From Nevskia sp043781855 (GTDB lineage Bacteria > Pseudomonadota > Gammaproteobacteria > Nevskiales > Nevskiaceae), in NCBI GenBank assembly GCA_043781855.1, contig JAYWBB010000045.1, positions 1-19,112 of the forward strand: 19,112 nucleotides of DNA, given 5' to 3'. The first letter of the stretch is position 1. Each line of letters begins with the position of its first letter. The translations under genes were made by a program, and so were the position numbers. The notes beneath the pieces are model-generated. The model was given only the letters and a program-made list of their open reading frames with translations. It did no database searches and was not told where the DNA came from. Positions 1-7,168 of the stretch are shown piece by piece.

Positions 1-714
1 GCGCTCAATGCGTCCGTGATCGGCGGCCACTGGCATCCCGGCGATGCGCGCCTGCGTCCGAACGCCTTCGTCGCCGAACTCGCGCGTGCCGTGCGGGCGC
101 GTGGCGGCGTCATCGAGGAACAGACGCGGATCGAAGGCTTCGACATCGACTCCGGACGCGTCGCGAAGGTTGCAACCACGCGCAGCGACTTCATCGGCGA
201 TGAAGTGATCCTCGCGCTCGGCGCCTGGTCGCCGAAGCTCGGCCGCGTGCTCGGGCTCAAGCTGCCGATCCAGCCGGGCAAGGGCTACTCGATCACCTAC
301 TCGCGCCCGGCGCGCGCGCCAGTGATTCCGTTGGTGCTCAAGGAACGCAGCGTCTGCGTGACGAGTTGGCCCAGCGGCTACCGCCTCGGCAGCACGATGG
401 AGTTCGCCGGCTACGACACCCGCCTGAACCGCACGCGGCTCGATGCGCTCGCGCGTGGCGCGGCCGAGTATCTGATCGATCCGATCGGCCCGCGCATCGA
501 GGAGGAATGGTACGGCTGGCGGCCGATGACGCCGGACGATCTACCGGTGATCGGTCGGGCTTCAGCGCTTGCCAATCTCATGCTCGCGACCGGCCACGGC
601 ATGCTCGGCGTCAGCCTGTCGGCAATCACCGGTCAGCTGGTTTCCGAACTGCTGTGCGGGCGAACACCGGCACTGGACGTGCAGCCTTACTCACCAGGGA
701 GATTCGACGGATGA
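1..714 (+). CDS. DadA-like FAD-dependent amino-acid/amine dehydrogenase (5' end outside window)
   Basis: The reading frame is open from base 1, so the N-terminal FAD-binding Rossmann part lies upstream of the window; about 237 C-terminal residues are present. The visible part is typical of the DAO/DadA family: a substrate-domain stretch GGHWHPGDARLRP, the FAD-domain return ILALGAWSP, the motif GWRPMTPDDLPVIG, and the C-terminal GHGMLGVSLSA segment that closes over the flavin. Family members oxidise D-amino acids, glycine derivatives or other amines and pass electrons to the respiratory chain. The stop codon overlaps the start of the VOC gene (ATGA), so the two are probably translated together. 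Its place just before the taurine operon could hint at an amine from sulfonate breakdown as substrate, but that is only inference. The family call is firm; the substrate is unknown. Confidence 0.87.
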   Translation, partial: ALNASVIGGHWHPGDARLRPNAFVAELARAVRARGGVIEEQTRIEGFDIDSGRVAKVATTRSDFIGDEVILALGAWSPKLGRVLGLKLPIQPGKGYSITYSRPARAPVIPLVLKERSVCVTSWPSGYRLGSTMEFAGYDTRLNRTRLDALARGAAEYLIDPIGPRIEEEWYGWRPMTPDDLPVIGRASALANLMLATGHGMLGVSLSAITGQLVSELLCGRTPALDVQPYSPGRFDG

Positions 715-1037
715 ACCTGAACCAGGTCACTGTCGCGACCACCGACGTGCCGCGCGCAATCCGCTTCTACACCGCACTCGGTCTGCGTTTGATCGTCGAG
801 AGCCTGCCGCGCTATGCGCGCTTCGAGTGCCCCGACGGCGGTGGCAGTTTTTCGGTGCACCTCGCCGAGCAGGGCGTGACGCCTTCGCAGACGGTCGTCT
901 ATTTCGAATGCGTGGACCTCGATCGGCAGGTCGAGTCCGTGACACAGGCCGGCATCCAGTTCGATGCAGCGCCGGTCGATCAGCCCTGGCTCTGGCGCGA
1001 GGCCCGTCTGCGTGACCCCGATGGCAACATCGTCTGA
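711..1037 (+). CDS. VOC (glyoxalase/bleomycin-resistance) family protein, C-terminus cut by an in-frame TGA
   Basis: A 108-residue protein of the vicinal-oxygen-chelate fold: it opens LNQVTVATTDVPRAIRFYTALGLR, the usual first beta-alpha unit, and reaches the late motif RLRDPDGNIV. VOC proteins are small metal-dependent lyases, isomerases, dioxygenases or binding proteins; this one cannot be assigned a substrate. The start ATG overlaps the preceding stop (ATGA). The frame ends in TGA at 1035-1037, but the same frame continues LYHAGSNRLNPPWRID to a TAG at 1098-1100. Family members commonly read DPDGN-(hydrophobic)-C-LYHAG at this point, so TGA stands where a Cys codon (TGC/TGT) is expected, and the intact protein would have about 129 residues. 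The last beta strand of the fold is therefore lost unless the stop is read through or is a consensus error. Confidence 0.8.
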   Translation: MNLNQVTVATTDVPRAIRFYTALGLRLIVESLPRYARFECPDGGGSFSVHLAEQGVTPSQTVVYFECVDLDRQVESVTQAGIQFDAAPVDQPWLWREARLRDPDGNIV

Positions 1038-1150
1038 CTCTATCACGCCGGCAGCAACCGGCTGAACCCGCCCTGGCGTATCGATAGCCGAACCAGCTAG
1101 CGCGTCCCTGCCGCGCCCTCATCAACGCGCCTCAGCCTCACCCGACCGCC

Positions 1151-1612
1151 ATGCATCTCGACCTCGAATCGCCCGACCAGCCTGAAATCCGCGAACTGAT
1201 TTTCGCGCTCGATCTTTATCTCGCGGACCTCTATCCGGCCGAGAGCAATCACCTGCTCGACCTCGCGATGCTGATGCAGCCCGGCGTGCTGTTCGCGGTC
1301 GCGCGTGACCATTCCGGCATCGCGATCGGCTGCGGCGCGATTCGCCTGCACGATGATTTTTCCTGGGGCGAAGTGAAGCGCATGTTCGTGCCGCCGTCAC
1401 AGCGCGGGCGCGGCATCGGCGGCGCCCTGCTGGGTTTCCTCGAAGCTGCGGCGGCGAAAACGGGTTGCCGTTCACTGAAGCTCGAAACCGGTCATACGCA
1501 GTTCGAGGCGATCCGTCTTTACCAGCGCCTGGGCTATCGCGCGTGTGCGCCATTCGGCAGCTATCGCGAAGATCCGCTCAGCCTGTTCATGGTCAAGACG
1601 CTGGCAGGCTGA
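1151..1612 (+). CDS. GNAT family N-acetyltransferase
   Basis: A 153-residue single-domain GNAT enzyme that would transfer the acetyl group of acetyl-CoA to an amine; the acceptor cannot be told. The acetyl-CoA pyrophosphate-binding motif A is clear: VKRMFVPPSQRGRGIGGALL, with QRGRGIGG at residues 84-91. It follows a beta strand and precedes the helix FLEAAAAKTG. Motif B is present as ETGHTQFEAIRLYQRLGY, with the usual LYxxxGY ending. Length and domain layout are normal for stand-alone GNATs (about 150 residues). It starts about 50 bp after the extended VOC frame and about 95 bp before tauA, all on the same strand, so it may share a transcript with them. No strong Shine-Dalgarno sequence was seen at its ATG. 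Confidence 0.88.
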   Translation: MHLDLESPDQPEIRELIFALDLYLADLYPAESNHLLDLAMLMQPGVLFAVARDHSGIAIGCGAIRLHDDFSWGEVKRMFVPPSQRGRGIGGALLGFLEAAAAKTGCRSLKLETGHTQFEAIRLYQRLGYRACAPFGSYREDPLSLFMVKTLAG

Positions 1613-1706
1613 ACTCGACAAGCCGCCTATTGACGCCCCGCCGCCGCTCCCGCCTGATATGGAGCGATCCGCAGATGATGCGCAACCCACAACAGGAAGT
1701 TCTGAC

Positions 1707-2708
1707 GTGCCCCGATTCCCTGCCTCGATCCTTCGCGCCCTGCCGGCTGCGCTCGCCTTTCTCGTTGCCGGCGGCGCACAGGCCATCGAAAAGCCGCTGA
1801 CCATCGCCTGGCAGACCACGGTCGAACCCTCGAAGCTGCCGCAGGCCGATGGCACTTACGAGAAGGCTGTGGGCGCAATCGCCTGGCGCAAGTTCGATTC
1901 GGGCGCGGAAGTGATCGCTGCGATGGCCTCGGGTGATGTGCAGATCGGCTACGTCGGTTCGAGTCCGCTGGCGGCGGCGGCGGCGCGGCGGCTGCCGGTT
2001 CAAGCGTTCTTCATCGTCGGGCTGATCGGCGAGGCCGAGGCGCTGGTTGTCAGGAAAGATGGCGGCATCGCGAAGCCGGCGGACCTCGCCGGCAGGAAGA
2101 TCGCGGTGCCGTTCGTTTCGACCACGCACTACAGCCTGCTCGCCGCATTGAAGCATTGGCAGATCGAGCCGAAGACCGTACAGATCGTCAACCTGAGGCC
2201 GCCCGAGATCGTCGCGGCCTGGACGCGCGGCGATATCGACGCGGCCTACATCTGGGACCCTGCGCTGGGCAAGCTCCGGCCGACCGCGCGCGTGCTGACG
2301 ACATCGACCGAAGTTGCCGCCTGGGGCGCGCCGACCTTCGACGCCTGGATCGTGCGGCGCGACTATGCCGAGGCGCATCCCGGGATCGTGACCGCATTCG
2401 CGCGCGTGACCGGCGCAGCCTACGCTTCATATCGCAATAACCCGGCGGCTTGGGGCGCGGGCTCGGACAACGCGAAGAAACTCGCGCGGATCACCGGCGC
2501 CAATGCCGCCGAGGTGCCGATGCTGCTGACCGGCTACCAGCTTCCGATCCTCGACGAGCAGGCGTCGCCGGCCCTGCTCGGCGGCGGCACCGCAAAAGCC
2601 GTTGCCGACACGGCCGCGTTTCTGAAGACGCAGGGTAAGGTGCCGAACGTGCTCGACGATTACTCACCGTATGTCGCGGCGCGCTTCGTGCTCGAAGCGG
2701 TGAAGTGA
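1707..2708 (+). CDS. tauA: Taurine ABC transporter, periplasmic substrate-binding protein TauA
   Basis: Binds taurine (possibly other small sulfonates) in the periplasm and hands it to TauBC. The 333-residue product closely follows enteric TauA throughout: SGAEVIAAMASGDVQIGYVGSSPL, IAVPFVSTTHYSLLAALKHW, and WGAPTFDAWIVRRDYAE are nearly residue-for-residue family signatures, and the C-terminus LKTQGKVPNVLDDYSPYV matches too. I chose the GTG at 1707 because AGGAAG lies 7 bases upstream and the product then opens with a Sec signal peptide (basic PRFP, hydrophobic core, cleavage near AQA-IEKP around residue 23). The same frame is open further upstream inside the GNAT gene, but that would bury the signal peptide. 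It is first in the tauABCD order. In other bacteria tau genes are induced by sulfate starvation; no such site was recognised here. Confidence 0.95.
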   Translation: MPRFPASILRALPAALAFLVAGGAQAIEKPLTIAWQTTVEPSKLPQADGTYEKAVGAIAWRKFDSGAEVIAAMASGDVQIGYVGSSPLAAAAARRLPVQAFFIVGLIGEAEALVVRKDGGIAKPADLAGRKIAVPFVSTTHYSLLAALKHWQIEPKTVQIVNLRPPEIVAAWTRGDIDAAYIWDPALGKLRPTARVLTTSTEVAAWGAPTFDAWIVRRDYAEAHPGIVTAFARVTGAAYASYRNNPAAWGAGSDNAKKLARITGANAAEVPMLLTGYQLPILDEQASPALLGGGTAKAVADTAAFLKTQGKVPNVLDDYSPYVAARFVLEAVK

Positions 2709-2733
2709 GCGCAGCCATTCGTCGGCATTGACC

Positions 2734-3525
2734 ATGCAGAACGCCGCGCCCGCCCACCGTCTCGACCTCAGCGGCATTGCACTGCGCTTCGGCGATGCGC
2801 AGGTGCTCGATGGCGTCGATCTCTCGATCGCCTCGGGCGAATTCGTCGTCCTGGTCGGCGCCTCGGGCTCGGGCAAGACTTCGCTGCTGCGGCTCGCGGC
2901 CGGCTTTCTCAAGCCCGACAAAGGCCGCGTGCAGATGGATGGCGAGGACATCGCCGGCCCCGGCGCTGCGCGCGCTGTCGTGTTCCATGACGACGCGCTG
3001 TTCCCATGGCTCGACGCGCGCGACAACATCGCGTTTCCGCTGCGCCTGCAGCGCGAGCACGATCGCGCCGAGCGCGTGCGGCGCGCCGAGGCGCAGCTCG
3101 CGGCAGTCGGCCTCGAAGGCTTTGGTGATCGTCGCCTGTGGCAGCTCTCCGGCGGACAGCGCCAGCGCGTCGGCCTGGCGCGCGCACTCGTCGTGCGGCC
3201 GGCCTTCCTGCTGATGGACGAACCCTTCGCCGCGCTCGATGCGCTGACGCGTGCGCAGATGCAGCAGGCGCTGCTCGAAGTCTGGTCGCGCAACCGCCAG
3301 GGCGTGCTGTTCATCACGCACGATATCGACGAGGCGCTGCTACTGGCCACGCGGCTCGTCGTGCTCGCCGGTCGACCCGCCCGCGTCGCGGAGATTTTCG
3401 AACTCGACTATGCCCAACGCCTGCTCAGGGGCGAGCCGGTGCGCGCCGTGCGCGCCGATCCTGCGTTCCAGCAGTTGCGCGAGCAGGTGCTCGACCGTCT
3501 ATTCACGCCAGCGGCCGCCGCATGA
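2734..3525 (+). CDS. tauB: Taurine ABC transporter, ATP-binding protein TauB
   Basis: Cytoplasmic ATPase of the taurine importer, 263 residues. Walker A is GASGSGKT (residues 42-49), the ABC signature LSGGQRQR starts at 138, Walker B is FLLMDEP (158-164) with the catalytic Glu at 163, and the H-loop His is 196 in ITHDIDE. The TauB-type segment after the helical domain (VGLEGFGDRRLWQLSGG) and the C-terminal extension after the H-loop fit the family. One oddity: the Q-loop reads VVFHDDALFPW, with His85 where nearly all ABC ATPases have Gln. The ATG at 2734 was chosen; a TTG at 2728 is in frame, and neither has a strong ribosome-binding site. The gene begins 25 bp after tauA, and its stop overlaps the tauC start (ATGA), so the three are one operon. 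Confidence 0.94.
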   Translation: MQNAAPAHRLDLSGIALRFGDAQVLDGVDLSIASGEFVVLVGASGSGKTSLLRLAAGFLKPDKGRVQMDGEDIAGPGAARAVVFHDDALFPWLDARDNIAFPLRLQREHDRAERVRRAEAQLAAVGLEGFGDRRLWQLSGGQRQRVGLARALVVRPAFLLMDEPFAALDALTRAQMQQALLEVWSRNRQGVLFITHDIDEALLLATRLVVLAGRPARVAEIFELDYAQRLLRGEPVRAVRADPAFQQLREQVLDRLFTPAAAA

Positions 3526-4307
3526 AGCCGCGGTCTTCGACGCGCCGACTCACCGCGGCGATCTCGGTCGCAACGATCGCTGCGGTCGTGCTCGCCTGGT
3601 GGGCCGTGACCGGCATGCACGGCATCGATCCCCTGTTCCTGCCCAGTCCCGGCGCGGTCGCCATGCGCTTTTTCGAAGTCGCGAAGGATGGCTATGCCGA
3701 TGCCACGCTCTGGCAGCACTTCGGCGCGAGCCTGTTGCGCGTGTTCGCGGCACTCGCGGTGGCGGTGCTGCTCGGCGTGCCGGTTGGGCTGGCCATCGGC
3801 GCGAGCCCGATCGGGCGCGGCATTCTCGATCCGCTGGTCGAATTCCTGCGCCCGATTCCGCCGCTCGCCTACCTGCCGCTGGTGGTGATCTGGCTTGGCA
3901 TCGGCGAGACCTCGAAGGTCGTCGTCATCGCCATCGCGATGTTCGCGCCGATTGCGATTGCGACAGCCTCCGGCGTGCTCGCCGTCACGCCTAACCGGCT
4001 CGATGCGGCACGTGCATTCGGTGCGCGCGGCTGGCAATTGCTGATCCACGTCATGTTGCCGAGCGCGCTGCCGGAAATCCTCACGGGCGTGCGCATCGCG
4101 CTCGGCGCGGGCTGGTCGACGCTGGTCGCCGCAGAGCTGATCGCGGCGACACGCGGACTCGGTTTCATGATCCAGTCCGCAGCGCAATTTCTGGTAACGG
4201 ATGTCGTGATCATGGGCATCCTCGTGATCGCCGCAGTTGCCTTTCTGCTCGAAGCCGGCGTGCGCTTGCTGGAACGCTGGCTGGTGCCGTGGCGCGGCAA
4301 GCTTTAA
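3522..4307 (+). CDS. tauC: Taurine ABC transporter, permease TauC
   Basis: Inner-membrane permease, 261 residues, of the binding-protein-dependent family. It has about six hydrophobic spans, beginning with VATIAAVVLAWWAVTG after a short basic N-terminus. The cytoplasmic EAA loop that docks onto TauB is seen as RLDAARAFGARGWQLLIHVMLPSALPEI, and the TauC/SsuC-type motif PIPPLAYLPLVVIWLGIGE is intact. It would form a homodimer with two TauB subunits and accept taurine from TauA. The ATG overlaps the tauB stop (ATGA), indicating translational coupling. The assignment to taurine rather than an alkanesulfonate or nitrate transporter rests on the neighbours, since SsuC and TauC permeases are alike. 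Confidence 0.93.
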   Translation: MKPRSSTRRLTAAISVATIAAVVLAWWAVTGMHGIDPLFLPSPGAVAMRFFEVAKDGYADATLWQHFGASLLRVFAALAVAVLLGVPVGLAIGASPIGRGILDPLVEFLRPIPPLAYLPLVVIWLGIGETSKVVVIAIAMFAPIAIATASGVLAVTPNRLDAARAFGARGWQLLIHVMLPSALPEILTGVRIALGAGWSTLVAAELIAATRGLGFMIQSAAQFLVTDVVIMGILVIAAVAFLLEAGVRLLERWLVPWRGKL

Positions 4308-4322
4308 CGAAGGATCGATGCG

Positions 4323-5177
4323 ATGAATGCGAATACGCAGAATGGGATGAACATCAAGCCGGTCTCGCCAACCATCGGAGCGATCATCGGCGACGTCGAT
4401 TTGTCGAAGCCGCTTTCGGCGTTCGAGGTCGAGCGCCTCAGCGCGGCACTCGTCACCCACCATGTGCTGTTCTTCGAGCAGCAGGATGTTTCACCGACTG
4501 CGCTGCGCGACCTCGCACGGAACTTCGGCGAGCTGCACATCCATCCGATCTATCCGCATGTCGAGGAGGTGCCGGAAATCATCATTCTCGACACCGGCGC
4601 GCACAGCCTGCCGGACAATGACAACTGGCACACGGATGTGACCTTCATCCAGACGCCCCCGCTCGGCGCGATTCTCACCGCGCGCGAACTGCCACCATGC
4701 GGCGGCGATACCTGCTGGGCCTCGACCATTGCGGCCTTTGACGCCTTGTCCGCACCGCTGCGCAAACTGCTCGACGGTCTGGAAGCCGAGCACGATTTCG
4801 TCAAGTCCTTCCCGCGGCAGCGCTGGGGCGCGGCAGACGCGCAAGCCGAAGCGCGCTGGAACGAGGCGGTCGCGAGGAACCCGCCGGTGACGCACCCGGT
4901 AGTGCGCACGCATCCGGTTTCCGGACGTAAAGGCATCTTCGTCAACGAGGGTTTCACCACCCGGATTCTCGGTCTCACCAGCAGCGAGTCCGACGCGCTC
5001 CTGCGCCTGCTGTTCGCGCACGCCGCGCGGCCCGAGTTCACCGTGCGCTGGCGCTGGAAGGTTGGCGATGTCGCGTTCTGGGACAACCGGCTGACTCAGC
5101 ACTACGCACTCGCCGACTACCTGCCGGCGCGGCGCGTGATGCATCGCGCGACGATACTCGGTGATCGACCGCGCTGA
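4323..5177 (+). CDS. tauD: Taurine dioxygenase TauD (Fe(II)/2-oxoglutarate-dependent)
   Basis: Hydroxylates taurine at C1 with O2 and 2-oxoglutarate; the product falls apart to aminoacetaldehyde and sulfite, freeing sulfur in the cytoplasm. 284 residues, normal for TauD. The iron ligands are visible as NWHTD (His103, Asp105) and the distal His260 in WDNRLTQHYALADY. The 2-oxoglutarate-binding Arg fits Arg275 in RRVMHRATI. The N-terminal IKPVSPTIGAIIGDVDLSKPL is also typical. AAGGA sits about 8 bases before the chosen ATG; another ATG at 4318 is out of frame. It is the last gene of tauABCD, 15 bp after tauC. Related enzymes act on alkanesulfonates, sulfate esters or 2,4-D, but the close TauA homolog next door favours taurine. 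Confidence 0.93.
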   Translation: MNANTQNGMNIKPVSPTIGAIIGDVDLSKPLSAFEVERLSAALVTHHVLFFEQQDVSPTALRDLARNFGELHIHPIYPHVEEVPEIIILDTGAHSLPDNDNWHTDVTFIQTPPLGAILTARELPPCGGDTCWASTIAAFDALSAPLRKLLDGLEAEHDFVKSFPRQRWGAADAQAEARWNEAVARNPPVTHPVVRTHPVSGRKGIFVNEGFTTRILGLTSSESDALLRLLFAHAARPEFTVRWRWKVGDVAFWDNRLTQHYALADYLPARRVMHRATILGDRPR

Positions 5178-5485
5178 GCGCAGAAGCCATAGCCTCCTAC
5201 GCAGTATTTGGACTCCACCTACGCGGCAAGCTGATGTTCCGGCGACCGACCGAGGGCGAGGCGATGCGCCAAATTCCTACATTGAGTGTTTACATGTAGG
5301 ACATTGGAGACTAGTGTTGCTGCGCTGGCGCCGCGCGACGCGAGCAAGGGCCTCTGCCTCAAGTTCAAGGACTGGCGGTTTCAGGGGCTTCGAGGACGCA
5401 AAGATCTCGCTTGTCGAGGGTGTCGCCACCCGCCTCATCGAGAAGCGCCGCACTCACCAAAATCAGGATGCAACCGAGGAAACCC
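5178..5485. other. 308-bp non-coding leader between tauD and the Baeyer-Villiger monooxygenase
   Basis: No convincing gene is present. The short open frames here are low-complexity readings that run into the monooxygenase in other frames. The segment is less GC-rich than its surroundings between about 5270 and 5320, where an 8-bp inverted repeat and a promoter-like pair of hexamers occur (listed separately). The rest, to 5480, shows nothing I can name. Its only clear function is as the upstream region of the monooxygenase; the 3' end of the tau operon also lies here, but no strong terminator was seen. Confidence 0.6.
5275..5317 (+). promoter_or_regulatory. Candidate promoter with an overlapping palindromic operator
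   Basis: The perfect arms TCCTACAT (5275-5282) and ATGTAGGA (5294-5301) are separated by 11 bp, a spacing of about two helical turns between half-sites, as bound by dimeric repressors or activators. A sigma70-like pair, TTTACA (5289-5294; 5 of 6 to consensus) and TAGTGT (5312-5317; weak), sits 17 bp apart on the + strand, with the right arm overlapping the -35. This would place a regulator directly on the RNA polymerase site for the monooxygenase, about 170 bp downstream. No regulator gene is adjacent. Confidence 0.42.
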
Positions 5486-7111
5486 ATGTCAACCAGCCAG
5501 GACGTCAAAGCGGTCAAATGCAGAGAAGTGGATGCCGTCGTGATCGGGGCGGGTTTCGCTGGCCTCTGTATGGTCCATCGGCTGAAGGAGATGGGGCTGT
5601 CCCATCGAGCGTTCGAGCAAGGCGGAGGCGTCGGCGGGACCTGGTACTGGAACCGCTATCCGGGCGCCAGTTCCGACTCCCAGAGCTGGGTCTATTCCTA
5701 CACATTCTCCGAGGCGTTGGAGCAGGAATGGAACTGGAGTTGCCGTTACCCCGAGCAGCCCGAAATTCTCCGCTATCTGGAGCACGTGGCAGACCGATTC
5801 GATCTCGGACCTTCGTTCGATTTCAATACGCGGGTCACCGCCGCCACCTACGATGAGTCGAGCGGTTTCTGGACCGTGGAGACCGACGGCGGCGAGCGGG
5901 TCAGAACGAAGTTTCTGATCACCGCCGTCGGTTGTCTTTCAGCCGCTCAGGTGCCGAACATTCCGGGTCTGGACCAGTTCCAGGGGGACTGGTATCACAC
6001 CGGCAAGTGGCCGCACGAGGGCGTCGATTTCTCCGGCAAACGAGTCGGTGTCGTCGGGACCGGATCGAGCGGCATGCAGTCCATTCCCGTCATTGCCAAG
6101 CAGGCCAAGCATCTGACGGTTTTCCAACGAACGCCGAATTTCAGCGTTCCGGCGCGCAATGCACCCATTGAGCCGGAGGAGATGCGCAAGCTCAAGCGCG
6201 ATATCAAGCAGATCCGCGAGACCTGTCGCTGGGCGACCATCGGCCAGCCCTACGATTTCAAGCAAACCGCAGCGCTCGAGGTGGACCCGGAGGAACGGCG
6301 CCGGCAGTACGAGGCCGATTGGCAGAAAGGTGGATTCGAGTGGATGTTCGGAAGTTACCGTGACCTGCTGTTCGACGAGAAGGCGAACGAGACGGCTGCG
6401 GAGTTCGTGCGCGAGAAAATCCGCGGCGCCGTCCAGGACCCGGAGATCGCGCGCAAACTGATCCCGCGCGGGTACCCGATCGCGACCAAGCGACTCCCGC
6501 TCGACACAAACTATTTCGAAACCTTCAACCGGGAGAATGTCGAGCTGGTCGATCTGCGTGAGTCTCCCATCGAGGAAATTGTGCCCTCGGGGATCCGCAC
6601 CCGTGACAAGACTTACCCGCTTGACGCCATCGTCTTCGCCACGGGCTTCGACGCCCTTACCGGCCCGTTGACGAGACTCGGCATTCGCGGCAAAGGTGGC
6701 CAGGGGCTTGGCGAAAAGTGGTCAGCCGGACCCCGTACCTATCTTGGCGTCTCCACGATGGGCTTCCCCAACCTGTTCATGATCACGGGTCCGGGAAGTC
6801 CGTCTGTCCTCGGCAATATGCCCACATCGATCGAGCAGCATGTCGAGTGGATCAGCGACTGCATCCATCATCTGCGCGACAAGGGTGCATCCACGATCGA
6901 GCCGACGAAGGACGCGGAGGACGCCTGGGGCGTGCACGTCAAAGAGCTTGCCGACGCCACCCTGTTCCCGCAAACGGACTCTTGGTACATGGGCGCCAAT
7001 GTTCCGGGAAAGCCGCGCGTATTCATGCCTTATATCGGCGGCTTCGGGACTTATCGAAAGCTATGCTCGGAGATCGCGGCGAAGGGTTACGAGGGTTTCG
7101 CCATCAGTTAG
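5486..7111 (+). CDS. Flavin-binding Baeyer-Villiger monooxygenase (cyclohexanone monooxygenase-like)
   Basis: Uses NADPH, FAD and O2 to insert oxygen next to a carbonyl, turning ketones into esters or lactones. 541 residues, the usual size of type I BVMOs. The FAD motif GAGFAG is at residues 21-26, followed by GGVGGTWYWNRYPG. The BVMO fingerprint FxGxxxHxxxWP is intact as FQGDWYHTGKWP (165-176). The NADPH motif GTGSSG is at 191-196. The late segment ATGFDALTG and the C-terminal MITGPGSPSVLGNMP are also family-typical. I chose the ATG at 5486 because GAGGA lies five bases upstream; an earlier in-frame start would add an uncharacteristic leader. The natural ketone (cyclic, steroid, aromatic or aliphatic) cannot be read from the sequence, and no lactone hydrolase is adjacent. 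The gene stands alone, converging on a dehydrogenase. Confidence 0.93.
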   Translation: MSTSQDVKAVKCREVDAVVIGAGFAGLCMVHRLKEMGLSHRAFEQGGGVGGTWYWNRYPGASSDSQSWVYSYTFSEALEQEWNWSCRYPEQPEILRYLEHVADRFDLGPSFDFNTRVTAATYDESSGFWTVETDGGERVRTKFLITAVGCLSAAQVPNIPGLDQFQGDWYHTGKWPHEGVDFSGKRVGVVGTGSSGMQSIPVIAKQAKHLTVFQRTPNFSVPARNAPIEPEEMRKLKRDIKQIRETCRWATIGQPYDFKQTAALEVDPEERRRQYEADWQKGGFEWMFGSYRDLLFDEKANETAAEFVREKIRGAVQDPEIARKLIPRGYPIATKRLPLDTNYFETFNRENVELVDLRESPIEEIVPSGIRTRDKTYPLDAIVFATGFDALTGPLTRLGIRGKGGQGLGEKWSAGPRTYLGVSTMGFPNLFMITGPGSPSVLGNMPTSIEQHVEWISDCIHHLRDKGASTIEPTKDAEDAWGVHVKELADATLFPQTDSWYMGANVPGKPRVFMPYIGGFGTYRKLCSEIAAKGYEGFAIS

Positions 7112-7120
7112 AGCCGCGTC

Positions 7121-7151
7121 GCCGCAGAACCGCCGTCGTCGGCTCTGCGGC
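7121..7151. terminator. Hairpin between convergent genes, candidate bidirectional terminator
   Basis: The 8-bp arms GCCGCAGA (7121-7128) and TCTGCGGC (7144-7151) are perfect complements, with a further partial ACCG/CGGC pairing inside. The hairpin fills most of the 57 bp between the monooxygenase stop and the stop of the convergent dehydrogenase, as expected for a shared terminator. No T-run follows on either strand, so it may be a weak or Rho-assisted terminator or simply protect the 3' ends. Confidence 0.45.
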
Positions 7152-7168
7152 GGGAACGATGAAGCAGG

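Noticed and set aside
1035..1100. Selenocysteine insertion at the VOC TGA
   Set aside because: The nearby 5-bp hairpin lacks the features of known bacterial SECIS elements, and no VOC selenoprotein precedent is known to me; kept only as a check.
1545..1706. Extended N-terminus for TauA starting inside the GNAT gene
   Set aside because: It would place about 54 residues before a clean signal peptide, while the GTG at 1707 has a good ribosome-binding site.
5161..5856. Open frame of 231 codons spanning the tauD end, the leader and the BVMO start
   Set aside because: It crosses two real genes in the wrong frame, and its product is low-complexity Arg/Gly/Ser-rich.
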